Assembly (NCBI GenBank): GCA_028691095.1
Contig: JAQUZZ010000001.1
Span: 1 to 17,565, forward strand
Direction of reading: 5' to 3'
DNA: 17,565 nt
Origin: Alistipes sp.
GTDB lineage: Bacteria > Bacteroidota > Bacteroidia > Bacteroidales > Rikenellaceae
Shown here: in pieces, positions 8,060-15,149 of the stretch
How positions within the stretch are numbered: the first letter of the stretch is position 1
How the letters are laid out: every line of letters starts with the position of its first letter
Program-made: the position numbers and the translations under genes
The notes under the pieces: generated by a model
Database searches by the model: none
What the model was told of the DNA's origin: nothing
What the model saw: only the letters and a program-made list of their open reading frames with translations

Positions 8060-8112
8060 ATGAATGATAAACAAAAAAACAAATATATCAATCTGAATTA
8101 ATTGTGAAAAGT

Positions 8113-9321
8113 ATGACTAGTGAAGTGCAAAAAAGAGTCATCGGGACTCTTTGCAAAGGGATGACCCTGGCAGTAGCCGGCCTTTGCGTAATCTCATGCG
8201 GAAAGTCCAAATCGGGTGGAATGAATATGGGCGGAGGTGTGAGAGAGTATGCCGTAATGCAGGTAGACACCTCTTCTGTCTCTCTGAAGAGCAGCTTCCC
8301 CGCCTCCATTCAGGGGGTTCAGGATGTGGAGATTCGTCCTCGCGTAGGCGGATTTATCACCAAATTATGTGTCGATGAAGGAGCCTCCGTCAAGAAGGGA
8401 CAAGCACTCTTCCTGATCGACAAGGTTCAGTATGAGGCCGCCGTAAAAGCTGCCGAAGCTACCGTACAGATGGCTGAAGCCAAAGTTGCCACTGCGTCAC
8501 TGACTTATACGAATAAGAAAGATCTGGCTGCACAGAATATCATCGGAGAGTATGACCTGCAAACGGCTCAGAATGACCTGATGACCGCCCAAGCCAATCT
8601 GGCTCAAGCCAAAGCACAACTGGTGTCGGCTCAACGCGACTTGACCTACACCACCGTAACGAGTCCCTCGGATGGCGTGGTAGGTACGATTCCCTTCCGT
8701 GTAGGAAGTTTGGTCAGCTCCTCCAGTGCCACACCGCTCACCGTCGTCTCTGACATCTCCAAGGTCTACGTCTATTTCACGATGAATGAGAAGGATCTGC
8801 TCTCGATGATGCGGGAGAAGACCTCGATCGACAAGGTGATTGAGACCATGCCTGAGGTGGAGTTGCAGTTGGCCGATGGATCGACCTATAATGTGAAAGG
8901 TAAAATCAATGCCGTCAGCGGAGTGATCGAGACCACCAAGGGTAGCGTCCAGATGCGTGCCGTATTTGCCAACCCCGAACGTCTGCTGCGTACCGGAGGC
9001 AGTGGCAAGGTGTTGATTCCTTACCACATGAACGGCATCATCGAGATTCCGCAGAAATCCACCTTTGAGGTACAGGAGAAGAAGTTCGTCTATACGGTCA
9101 GCGACAGTTCCTCGGTGCATAGCATGGAGATCGAAGTCTTCCCGTTGGACAATGGACAGACCTATGCGGTCACCGGAGGCTTAACACCCGGCTCCCGCAT
9201 CGTTGTGGACGGAATCGCAACGTTGAAAAACGACATGAAGATCCAACCGATCACCCCTGAAGAGGCACAAAAACGGGTGGAAGCAGCCCAACAAAAGGCA
9301 GCCGCAGCCCAAAAGCGATAA
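8113..9321 (+). CDS. RND efflux periplasmic adaptor lipoprotein (AcrA/MexA family)
   Basis: 402 residues. This is the periplasmic membrane-fusion subunit linking an RND pump to its outer-membrane channel. The N-terminus has a hydrophobic segment and a lipobox-like VISC (Cys29), so it is probably lipidated. The two half-lipoyl motifs, RPRVGGFITKLCVDEGASV and TSPSDGVVGTIPFRVGSLV, flank a long alanine- and glutamine-rich coiled-coil hairpin (about residues 118-180). Beta-barrel and membrane-proximal domains follow, and the chain ends in a charged, Gln/Ala-rich tail. A GTG at 8104 is in frame and would add three residues; I prefer the ATG at 8113. A TATCTTTG promoter box and an inverted-repeat leader precede it. 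The pump gene follows after 60 nt. Confidence 0.95.
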   Translation: MTSEVQKRVIGTLCKGMTLAVAGLCVISCGKSKSGGMNMGGGVREYAVMQVDTSSVSLKSSFPASIQGVQDVEIRPRVGGFITKLCVDEGASVKKGQALFLIDKVQYEAAVKAAEATVQMAEAKVATASLTYTNKKDLAAQNIIGEYDLQTAQNDLMTAQANLAQAKAQLVSAQRDLTYTTVTSPSDGVVGTIPFRVGSLVSSSSATPLTVVSDISKVYVYFTMNEKDLLSMMREKTSIDKVIETMPEVELQLADGSTYNVKGKINAVSGVIETTKGSVQMRAVFANPERLLRTGGSGKVLIPYHMNGIIEIPQKSTFEVQEKKFVYTVSDSSSVHSMEIEVFPLDNGQTYAVTGGLTPGSRIVVDGIATLKNDMKIQPITPEEAQKRVEAAQQKAAAAQKR

Positions 9322-9351
9322 GAATCGATATTTTACGGCACCTCTTCACAC

Positions 9352-9366
9352 GCACAATGTGCTTAA
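9352..9366 (+). repeat. Dyad motif GCAC-N3-GTGCTTAA before the RND pump gene
   Basis: GCAC (9352-9355) and GTGC (9359-9362) form an inverted repeat around AAT, followed by TTAA. The GTGCTTA part ends 16 nt before the pump ATG, inside the efflux operon. Same motif as at 3847, 14320 and 16465. Confidence 0.5.
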
Positions 9367-9381
9367 AATAGAAAATAACCC

Positions 9382-12300
9382 ATGAAATTAGATAAATTTA
9401 TCAATAGACCCGTACTATCCACGGTCATCTCCATACTGATCGTGATTTTGGGTCTACTCGGATTGGTATCCTTGCCCGTAGAGCAATACCCCGATATTGC
9501 GCCCCCCACCATTCGGGTAAGTACGACCTACACGGGAGCCAATGCGCAAACCGTGCTCAATAGTGTAATTGCACCCTTGGAGGAGTCCATCAATGGTGTG
9601 GAGAACATGACCTACATGACCTCCGAGGCCTACAATGACGGTAAGGCAGAGATCACGGTCTACTTCCGCAACGGAGTCAATCCGGATATGGCTGCCGTGA
9701 ATGTGCAGAACCGCGTGTCGGCCGCCAGCGGACTTCTTCCTTCCGAGGTGGTTCAGGTGGGTGTGACTACCCATAAACGTCAAACCAGTATGCTGGAGTT
9801 GTTCTCGGTATACAGTTCCGACGACCGCTACGACCTCACGTTCATCCAGAACTACCTCAACATCAACCTGATTCCTCAGATCAAACGTATCCCGGGTGTC
9901 GGCGAGGCCATGGCTTGGGGTTCGGGCACCTACTCCATGCGTATTTGGCTGAAACCCGACGTGATGGCTCAGTACGGTTTGCAACCCTCTGACATCACCG
10001 CTCTGCTGGCCGAACAGAACATTGAGGCTGCACCGGGTAAATTCGGCGAGAACGGCAATCAATCGTTCGAGTATGTGATGCGCTACAAGGGTCGTTTGGA
10101 GAATCCGGAAGAGTATGAGAATATGATCATCCGCGCATCGGCTGACGGAGAGATCTTAAGACTCAAGGATGTGGCTCGCATCGAGCTGGGAGCTCTGGGT
10201 TACTCCATGACTTCCAAAACCCAAGGACACCTCGGCTTGACGGTGGTCGTCTTCCAAACCCCAGGTTCCAATGCAACACAGATCATCGAAGAGGTCAATC
10301 AGTTACTCGAGGAGGAATCCAAAGATTTCCCTCCCGGATTGAAATATGTCATCATGATGAACACCAACGACTTCCTCTATGCGTCGATCGACAAGGTGAT
10401 CGAGACGCTGATCGAGGCCTTCCTGCTGGTGTTCCTGGTTGTATACATCTTCTTACAGGATTTCCGTTCCACGTTGATTCCCGCCATCTCGGTTCCGGTG
10501 GCATTGGTCGGAACCTTCTTCTTCCTGCTGATCTTCGGATTTACGATCAACCTGCTAACCCTGTTTGCCTTGGTGCTGGCTATCGCGATTGTGGTGGATG
10601 ATGCCATCGTCGTCGTGGAGGCGGTCCATGCCAAGTTGGACAAAGGATACACCTCTGCACGTCTGGCAACCATTGATGCCATGAACGAGATCTCGGGCGC
10701 CATCGTCTCTATTACGTTGGTTATGGCGGCAGTGTTTGTGCCGGTGACTTTCATCGGAGGAACCTCCGGTGTCTTCTATACCCAGTTCGGTGTGACCTTG
10801 GCTGTGGCCATCGTCTTGTCGGCCATCAACGCCTTGACGTTGAGTCCGGCACTCTGCGCCATCCTTCTGAAACCCCACACCGATCACAGCGGAAAGAAAC
10901 TGAGTCTGGTTGACCGATTCCACACCTCTTTCAATGTAGCATTTGCCGCCACAACGGTCAAATACAAGCATTTGGTCATGTTCTTCATCCACAAGAAGTG
11001 GATGGCATTCGGAGTGGTCGCCATCTTCGTCTGTGGATTGTGGTATCTGATGAACCACACCCCGAAAGGATTTGTGCCGAACGAGGATACGGGCGTATTC
11101 TTCATGACGATCGACCTTCCCCCTGCCACCTCCTTGGAGCGAACGACGGCCACCTTGGCAAAAATTGATAGCATTGTCACCAGTGTGCCGGAGATCGAAG
11201 TCTCGACGCAGGTCAACGGTATGGGTCTGATTAGCGGTAACGGTAGCTCGTACGGTACCATCATCTGTCGTCTGCGTCCTTGGGATCAGCGCAAGGAGAA
11301 GGGACAGGATGTCAACGGGGTCATTGCCAAACTGCAAGCCAAATTGGGCTCCATCAACAATGCCTCCATCATGTTGTTTGCCCCTCCCATGGTTCCCGGA
11401 TTCGGACTTACCAACGGTTTTGAGTTCAGTATGGAGGACAAGACCGGAGGAGATATCAATAAGTTCTATGCGACGGCAGGTCAATTCCTGATGCAACTCA
11501 ACCAGCGTCCTGAGATTGCCTATGCCTACACCTCTTTCAACCCGGGATTTCCTCAGTATATGGTGGATGTGGATGTGGCCAAGTGCAAGCAGGCCGGCAT
11601 CTCGCCCAGTCAGGTACTGTCGGTATTGCAGGGTTACTACGGAGGTCTGTATGCCTCGAACTTCAACCGTTTCGGTAAACTCTACCGTGTGATGGTTCAA
11701 GCCGACACCTCCTACCGTATCAATGCGGAGTCGTTGAAGAACGTCTATGTGCGCAACGGATCGGAGATGGCTCCTGTCTCCCAGTTTGTCACACTGAAGC
11801 GCGTCTACGGCCCTGAGGCACTGAATCGTTTCAACCTTTTCACCAGCATCGGCGTAAACGGAGCTCCGAAGCCGGGATACAGCTCCGGAGATGCCATTCG
11901 TGCAATCGAGGAGGTGGCAGCACAATCGCTGCCGGTGGGATATGACTACGAGTTCTCGGGTATGACGCGAGAGGAGCAGTCGGCCGGCAACCAGGTGGGA
12001 TTGATCTTTGCCCTCTGTTTGGTCTTTGTCTACTTCCTGCTCTGTGCACAGTATGAGAGTTACATCTTGCCGTTGGCCGTCATCCTCTCCCTCCCGTTGG
12101 GGTTGGCCGGAACCTTCCTCTTCGCGATGTTCATGGGCCTGGATAACAACATCTACTTGCAGATTGCCTTAATCATGTTGATCGGACTGTTGGCCAAGAA
12201 TGCGATCTTGATCGTTCAGTTTGCCGTGGCACGACGCGAAAGCGGTATGTCGATCGTGGGAGCTGCCGTTTCGGGAGCCGCAGCACGTTTCCGCCCCATC

Positions 12301-12555
12301 TTGATGACCTCCTTGGCCTTGATTATCGGACTCTTGCCTTTGATGTTCGCATCGGGCGTAGGCGCAAACGGTAACCGCTCGATCGGTACGGGTGCTATCG
12401 GTGGTATGTTGATCGGTATGATCTTCCAGTTGATGGTGGTTCCTGCCTTGTTTGTGGTCTTCCAGGCGATCCAGGAGCGTTTCAAACCCATCCAGTGGAA
12501 AGATCCCAACTCCGCAGAGATCGACGAAGAGATGGAGGAGTTGATTAAACAATAG
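9382..12555 (+). CDS. RND multidrug efflux transporter, HAE1 family (AcrB-like)
   Basis: 1057 residues, the full length expected for this family. It is an inner-membrane proton/drug antiporter that captures substrates from the periplasm or outer leaflet. The N-terminus KFINRPVLSTVISILIVI and SLPVEQYPDIAPP are diagnostic. Proton-relay residues are intact: Asp406-Asp407 in IAIVVDDAIVVVEAV, Lys939 in IGLLAKNAILIVQF, Arg971 and Thr976 in FRPILMTSLALI. Twelve membrane helices and two large periplasmic loops are evident. The length and the HAE1-type residues separate it from heavy-metal (CusA) or SecDF relatives. It sits between its adaptor and outer-membrane channel genes. A GCAC-N3-GTGCTTA dyad lies 16 nt before the ATG. 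Drug range cannot be read from sequence. Confidence 0.97.
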   Translation: MKLDKFINRPVLSTVISILIVILGLLGLVSLPVEQYPDIAPPTIRVSTTYTGANAQTVLNSVIAPLEESINGVENMTYMTSEAYNDGKAEITVYFRNGVNPDMAAVNVQNRVSAASGLLPSEVVQVGVTTHKRQTSMLELFSVYSSDDRYDLTFIQNYLNINLIPQIKRIPGVGEAMAWGSGTYSMRIWLKPDVMAQYGLQPSDITALLAEQNIEAAPGKFGENGNQSFEYVMRYKGRLENPEEYENMIIRASADGEILRLKDVARIELGALGYSMTSKTQGHLGLTVVVFQTPGSNATQIIEEVNQLLEEESKDFPPGLKYVIMMNTNDFLYASIDKVIETLIEAFLLVFLVVYIFLQDFRSTLIPAISVPVALVGTFFFLLIFGFTINLLTLFALVLAIAIVVDDAIVVVEAVHAKLDKGYTSARLATIDAMNEISGAIVSITLVMAAVFVPVTFIGGTSGVFYTQFGVTLAVAIVLSAINALTLSPALCAILLKPHTDHSGKKLSLVDRFHTSFNVAFAATTVKYKHLVMFFIHKKWMAFGVVAIFVCGLWYLMNHTPKGFVPNEDTGVFFMTIDLPPATSLERTTATLAKIDSIVTSVPEIEVSTQVNGMGLISGNGSSYGTIICRLRPWDQRKEKGQDVNGVIAKLQAKLGSINNASIMLFAPPMVPGFGLTNGFEFSMEDKTGGDINKFYATAGQFLMQLNQRPEIAYAYTSFNPGFPQYMVDVDVAKCKQAGISPSQVLSVLQGYYGGLYASNFNRFGKLYRVMVQADTSYRINAESLKNVYVRNGSEMAPVSQFVTLKRVYGPEALNRFNLFTSIGVNGAPKPGYSSGDAIRAIEEVAAQSLPVGYDYEFSGMTREEQSAGNQVGLIFALCLVFVYFLLCAQYESYILPLAVILSLPLGLAGTFLFAMFMGLDNNIYLQIALIMLIGLLAKNAILIVQFAVARRESGMSIVGAAVSGAAARFRPILMTSLALIIGLLPLMFASGVGANGNRSIGTGAIGGMLIGMIFQLMVVPALFVVFQAIQERFKPIQWKDPNSAEIDEEMEELIKQ

Positions 12556-12561
12556 TACAAT

Positions 12562-12601
12562 ATCGTCAAACTATGGCCGTTGCAAGCCATAGTTTGACGA
12601 T
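12562..12601 (+). repeat. 16-bp perfect inverted repeat between pump and channel genes
   Basis: ATCGTCAAACTATGGC (12562-12577) is exactly complementary to 12586-12601, with an 8-nt loop CGTTGCAA. It begins 6 nt after the pump stop codon. No T-run follows on the + strand (GTATGAAACC), so full termination is unlikely. It probably acts as an mRNA-stabilising or processing stem, or a partial terminator that lowers channel expression. It reads the same on both strands and could also be a protein-binding palindrome. Confidence 0.7.
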
Positions 12602-12640
12602 GTATGAAACCAATACAATAGCTTAATTTATAGCGTATCC

Positions 12641-14035
12641 ATGAGAATGAATCAGAAAAACATAGCGATGATGGCGGTCATCGGAGGGGCGTTGCTGCTG
12701 AGCAGTTGCAACATCTATCGTCCGTACAGTCGTCCCGAAATGAAAACCGCCGGGTTGTATCGCGATACGGTCTCCAATGGCGACACCCTTCGCACGAGCG
12801 ACACCCTGAGTATGGGGAATCTCCCCTGGCAGGAGGTCTTCACCGATGCCAAGTTGCAGAAGCTGATCGAACAAGGTCTCAATAACAACTTGGATCTGTT
12901 GGTGGCTGTACAACGGGTCGAGGAGTATAAGACTCAATTCAAGGACTCTCAACTCGCCTTCTTACCGAGTCTCTCCTTTGCGCCCAATGGCGAATTGGCC
13001 AAGGTGGAGAAGATAAGTCCCGTCTACTCTTATACGATTCCCTTAGCCGTAAGTTGGGAAGTCGACCTCTTCGGAAAATTGTTGAACGCCAAACGAGGAG
13101 CTAAAGCGGCACTCTATCAGAGCGAGGCAAGTCGTCAGGCTGTACGATCGCAAGTGATCGCCGGCATTGCCAACACCTACTACACCCTGTTGATGCTCGA
13201 TCAGAAACTGGCCATCAGCGAACAGACCACCCGCAACTGGGAGCTGAACGTACAGATGATGAAATCATTGAAAGATCTGGGCAATGTCAACGAGGCCGCC
13301 GTGGTGCAGAGTGAAGCCAACTATTATGCGGTCAAAGCCTCACTGCCCGAGTTGCGTCGCTCGATCCGCGAGACCGAGAATGCCCTTTCGTTGCTGTTGG
13401 GAGTTCCGGCACAACAGATCGACCGAAGCTTACTCTACGACCAGACGCTCCCCACCAAACTTGGCGTAGGCGTACCCGTACAGATGCTCTCGAACCGACC
13501 GGATGTCAAAGCCGCCGAGATGGGATTTGCTGCCGCTGTCGCCAACACCAACGTGGCTCGCGCCTCCATGTATCCCAGTCTCACCATTGGGGTCAACGGA
13601 GGATGGACCAATAGTTTGGGAGGTGCCATTGTTAATCCGGCACAGTTGGTCGCTCAGGCCACCGCAAGTCTGGTACAACCCATCTTTGCCAAAGGCGCCA
13701 ACCGCGCACGACTGAACAAGGCAAAAGCGCAACAAGAGGCCGCACGCCTCTCCTTCCAGAAGACCTTATTGACGGCCGGAAACGAGGTGAGCGATGCACT
13801 ATACCAATACAAAAGCGCGTGCGACATGGAGATTTCGCGTGCCGACCAAGTCAAAGCCTTGGAGAAAGCTGTCACCTACACCACGCAACTGCTGCGCTTA
13901 GGCTCCGCAACCTATTTGGAGGTCATCACGGCCGAACAATCCTTGTTAAGTGCCCAACTCTCCGAGGTTTCCGATCAATACGATCGGATGCAAGCGGTGG
14001 TTTACCTCTATCAGGCATTAGGCGGAGGACGCTAA
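12641..14035 (+). CDS. Outer-membrane efflux channel lipoprotein (OprM/NodT, TolC superfamily)
   Basis: 464 residues, third component of the efflux operon. The signal peptide ends in lipobox LSSC (Cys23), and the text after it (IYRPYSRPEM) and LPWQEVFTDAKLQKLIEQGL are typical of OprM-type factors. Two outer-membrane-efflux repeats are visible, each with long heptad-rich helices, the NNLDLLVAVQRVEEY and NRPDVKAAEMGFAAA segments, and a C-terminal SLLSAQLSEVSDQYDRMQAVVYLYQALGGG. It should form the trimeric exit duct. The gap to the pump gene is 85 nt and contains a 16-bp perfect inverted repeat. An in-frame ATG at 12647 is an alternative start. A run of ten C directly follows the stop, then a strong intrinsic terminator. 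Confidence 0.95.
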   Translation: MRMNQKNIAMMAVIGGALLLSSCNIYRPYSRPEMKTAGLYRDTVSNGDTLRTSDTLSMGNLPWQEVFTDAKLQKLIEQGLNNNLDLLVAVQRVEEYKTQFKDSQLAFLPSLSFAPNGELAKVEKISPVYSYTIPLAVSWEVDLFGKLLNAKRGAKAALYQSEASRQAVRSQVIAGIANTYYTLLMLDQKLAISEQTTRNWELNVQMMKSLKDLGNVNEAAVVQSEANYYAVKASLPELRRSIRETENALSLLLGVPAQQIDRSLLYDQTLPTKLGVGVPVQMLSNRPDVKAAEMGFAAAVANTNVARASMYPSLTIGVNGGWTNSLGGAIVNPAQLVAQATASLVQPIFAKGANRARLNKAKAQQEAARLSFQKTLLTAGNEVSDALYQYKSACDMEISRADQVKALEKAVTYTTQLLRLGSATYLEVITAEQSLLSAQLSEVSDQYDRMQAVVYLYQALGGGR

Positions 14036-14045
14036 CCCCCCCCCC
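14036..14045 (+). repeat. Homopolymer of ten C directly after the channel gene stop
   Basis: Ten consecutive C residues begin at the base after the TAA (14033-14035). Because the tract is downstream of the stop, length changes would not alter the protein. It may be a slippage-prone site or hold a sequencing length error. Confidence 0.9.
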
Positions 14046-14067
14046 GCAACACATCATAGTGACCTAC

Positions 14068-14090
14068 GGGCTGCAATGGATTTGCAGTCC
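14068..14090 (+). repeat. Hairpin preceding the efflux operon terminator
   Basis: GGGCTGCAA (14068-14076) pairs with TTGCAGTCC (14082-14090) with one G-T wobble and a 5-nt loop. It sits just before the intrinsic terminator and has no T-run of its own. It may protect the 3' end of the operon mRNA. Confidence 0.5.
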
Positions 14091-14096
14091 ATCTAC

Positions 14097-14135
14097 AAAA
14101 AGGCAGAGATTCCTCCCGAATCTCTGCCTTTTTTT
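14097..14135 (+). terminator. Intrinsic terminator of the efflux operon
   Basis: GGCAGAGATTC (14102-14112) and GAATCTCTGCC (14118-14128) form a perfect 11-bp stem with loop CTCCC, followed by seven T (14129-14135). An A-run (14097-14101) upstream lets the stem extend and could make it bidirectional. It lies 62 nt after the channel gene stop, with no opposing gene nearby. Confidence 0.95.
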
Positions 14136-14347
14136 GTACGTCGACACCCCTTCCAACCTTCCCCAACGGGTGAGGAGGATTGAAAAGCGTATTCCACGAA
14201 TGAAACCATGCATGAAACTCACGTTATTATTTGGTAATTACGGAAAAAGAGCGTAATTTTAACCCATATGTTTTGTATCAAATAGCGCACATATCGAACC
14301 TCATAACCTAACTTTCAATAGCACGGTGTGCTTAAAAATCAAACATC
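14136..14347 (+). promoter_or_regulatory. Leader/promoter region of the SIMPL gene
   Basis: Together with 14036-14135 this is the longest gene-free stretch of the window (312 nt). After the terminator it holds an inverted repeat AATTACG (14236-14242) / CGTAATT (14252-14258) with a 9-nt spacer, then TATGTTTTG (14267-14275), which resembles a TAnnTTTG -7 box with one extra base. No matching -33 element is seen. The last 30 nt carry the GCAC-N3-GTGCTTA dyad. The promoter must lie here because a terminator precedes the region, but its exact position is uncertain. Confidence 0.4.
14320..14334 (+). repeat. Dyad motif AGCAC-N3-GTGCTTA before the SIMPL gene
   Basis: AGCAC (14320-14324) and GTGCT (14328-14332) form an inverted repeat around GGT, followed by TAAAAA. 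It ends 13 nt before the ATG and shares both sequence and position with the sites at 3847, 9352 and 16465. Confidence 0.5.
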
Positions 14348-15064
14348 ATGGAAAAGACAAAAGGATTAGTTCTCGGATTTGCCTTCTTAGCAATTGGCAT
14401 TATCGTCGGGGGATGGATGCTGCGTAGCGGCATCGTTCATTTCAAGGACAGCGAACGCGCCGTATCGGTCAAGGGTCTCGCCGAACGTGAGGTGAAGGCC
14501 GATCGGGTCATCTGGCCTTTGGTCTACAAAGAAGTGGGCGACAACCTGATGGTGATCTATAACTCCATCGAGAGCACCAACACGAAGATCATCAACTTTC
14601 TGAAATCAAACGGCATTGCCGCCGAGGAGATCACCGTCGCACCCGCCAATATCATTGATATGGATGCCGAACGCTACGCAACGCAGGGCATCAAATACCG
14701 CTACAATGTCACCGCCGTGCTGACCGTCTCCACCAACAAGGTCGATTTGGTAATCGGATTGATGGCGCGTCAGGGCGATCTGCTCAAACAAGGCGTGGCA
14801 GTCATGGGTAGTGACTATCAATACTCTCCGCAATTCCAATACACGTCGAGTGCGCTCAACACGATCAAACCCGAAATGATCGAGGAGGCCACGCGCAATG
14901 CACGTACGGCTGCCGACAAATTTGCGCACGACTCGGACAGCGAATTAGGAAAGATCAAATCGGCCAGTCAGGGTCAATTCTCCATTATCGATCGTGACGC
15001 CAACACCCCCTATATTAAAACCGTACGGGTAGTCACCTCTGTGGAGTACTACCTGAAAGACTAA
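14348..15064 (+). CDS. Membrane-anchored SIMPL-domain protein (DUF541)
   Basis: 238 residues. An N-terminal hydrophobic helix (LGFAFLAIGIIVGGWML) without a clear cleavage site suggests a signal anchor with the rest in the periplasm. The body matches the SIMPL/DUF541 family: AVSVKGLAEREVKADRVIW near the start, IESTNTKIINFLKSNGI, and a C-terminal TVRVVTSVEYYL strand. The biochemical role of bacterial members is poorly defined, with links to stress and envelope protection reported for some. It is isolated from the efflux operon by the terminator at 14097-14135 and from the next gene by one at 15074-15114, so it appears to be a single-gene transcription unit. A GCAC-N3-GTGCTTA dyad lies 13 nt before the ATG. 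Family call is good; function is unknown. Confidence 0.88.
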   Translation: MEKTKGLVLGFAFLAIGIIVGGWMLRSGIVHFKDSERAVSVKGLAEREVKADRVIWPLVYKEVGDNLMVIYNSIESTNTKIINFLKSNGIAAEEITVAPANIIDMDAERYATQGIKYRYNVTAVLTVSTNKVDLVIGLMARQGDLLKQGVAVMGSDYQYSPQFQYTSSALNTIKPEMIEEATRNARTAADKFAHDSDSELGKIKSASQGQFSIIDRDANTPYIKTVRVVTSVEYYLKD

Positions 15065-15073
15065 TACGCTATG

Positions 15074-15114
15074 ATGCGACTGGAGCGACGTACCTCGCTC
15101 CAGTCGCATTTCTT
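15074..15114 (+). terminator. Intrinsic terminator after the SIMPL gene
   Basis: ATGCGACTGGAGCGA (15074-15088) and its exact complement (15095-15109) form a 15-bp stem with a 6-nt loop, followed by a short T-rich tail TTCTT. It begins 9 nt after the stop codon. The weak T-tract makes the efficiency uncertain, but the stem is long and GC-rich. Confidence 0.8.
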
Positions 15115-15149
15115 GAAAGATCGAAACGATAACCAAAAACCTAACTAAA

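Noticed and set aside
10555..11925. Long open frame of 456 codons on the minus strand
   Set aside because: It lies entirely antisense to the RND pump gene, which has clear motifs, and its His/Arg/Gly-rich translation is typical of a shadow frame.
14076..14092. tRNA-like anticodon arm (5-bp stem, 7-nt loop; minus-strand loop CTGCAAA would read as a Cys anticodon)
   Set aside because: No D arm, T arm with GTTCGA-type loop, or acceptor stem can be found on either side. The same bases form the + strand hairpin at 14068-14090, so it is most likely coincidence.
14200..14256. Small ORF of 18 codons (MKPCMKLTLLFGNYGKRA) upstream of the SIMPL gene
   Set aside because: Too short, with no supporting start signal, and it runs through the inverted repeat in the probable promoter region.
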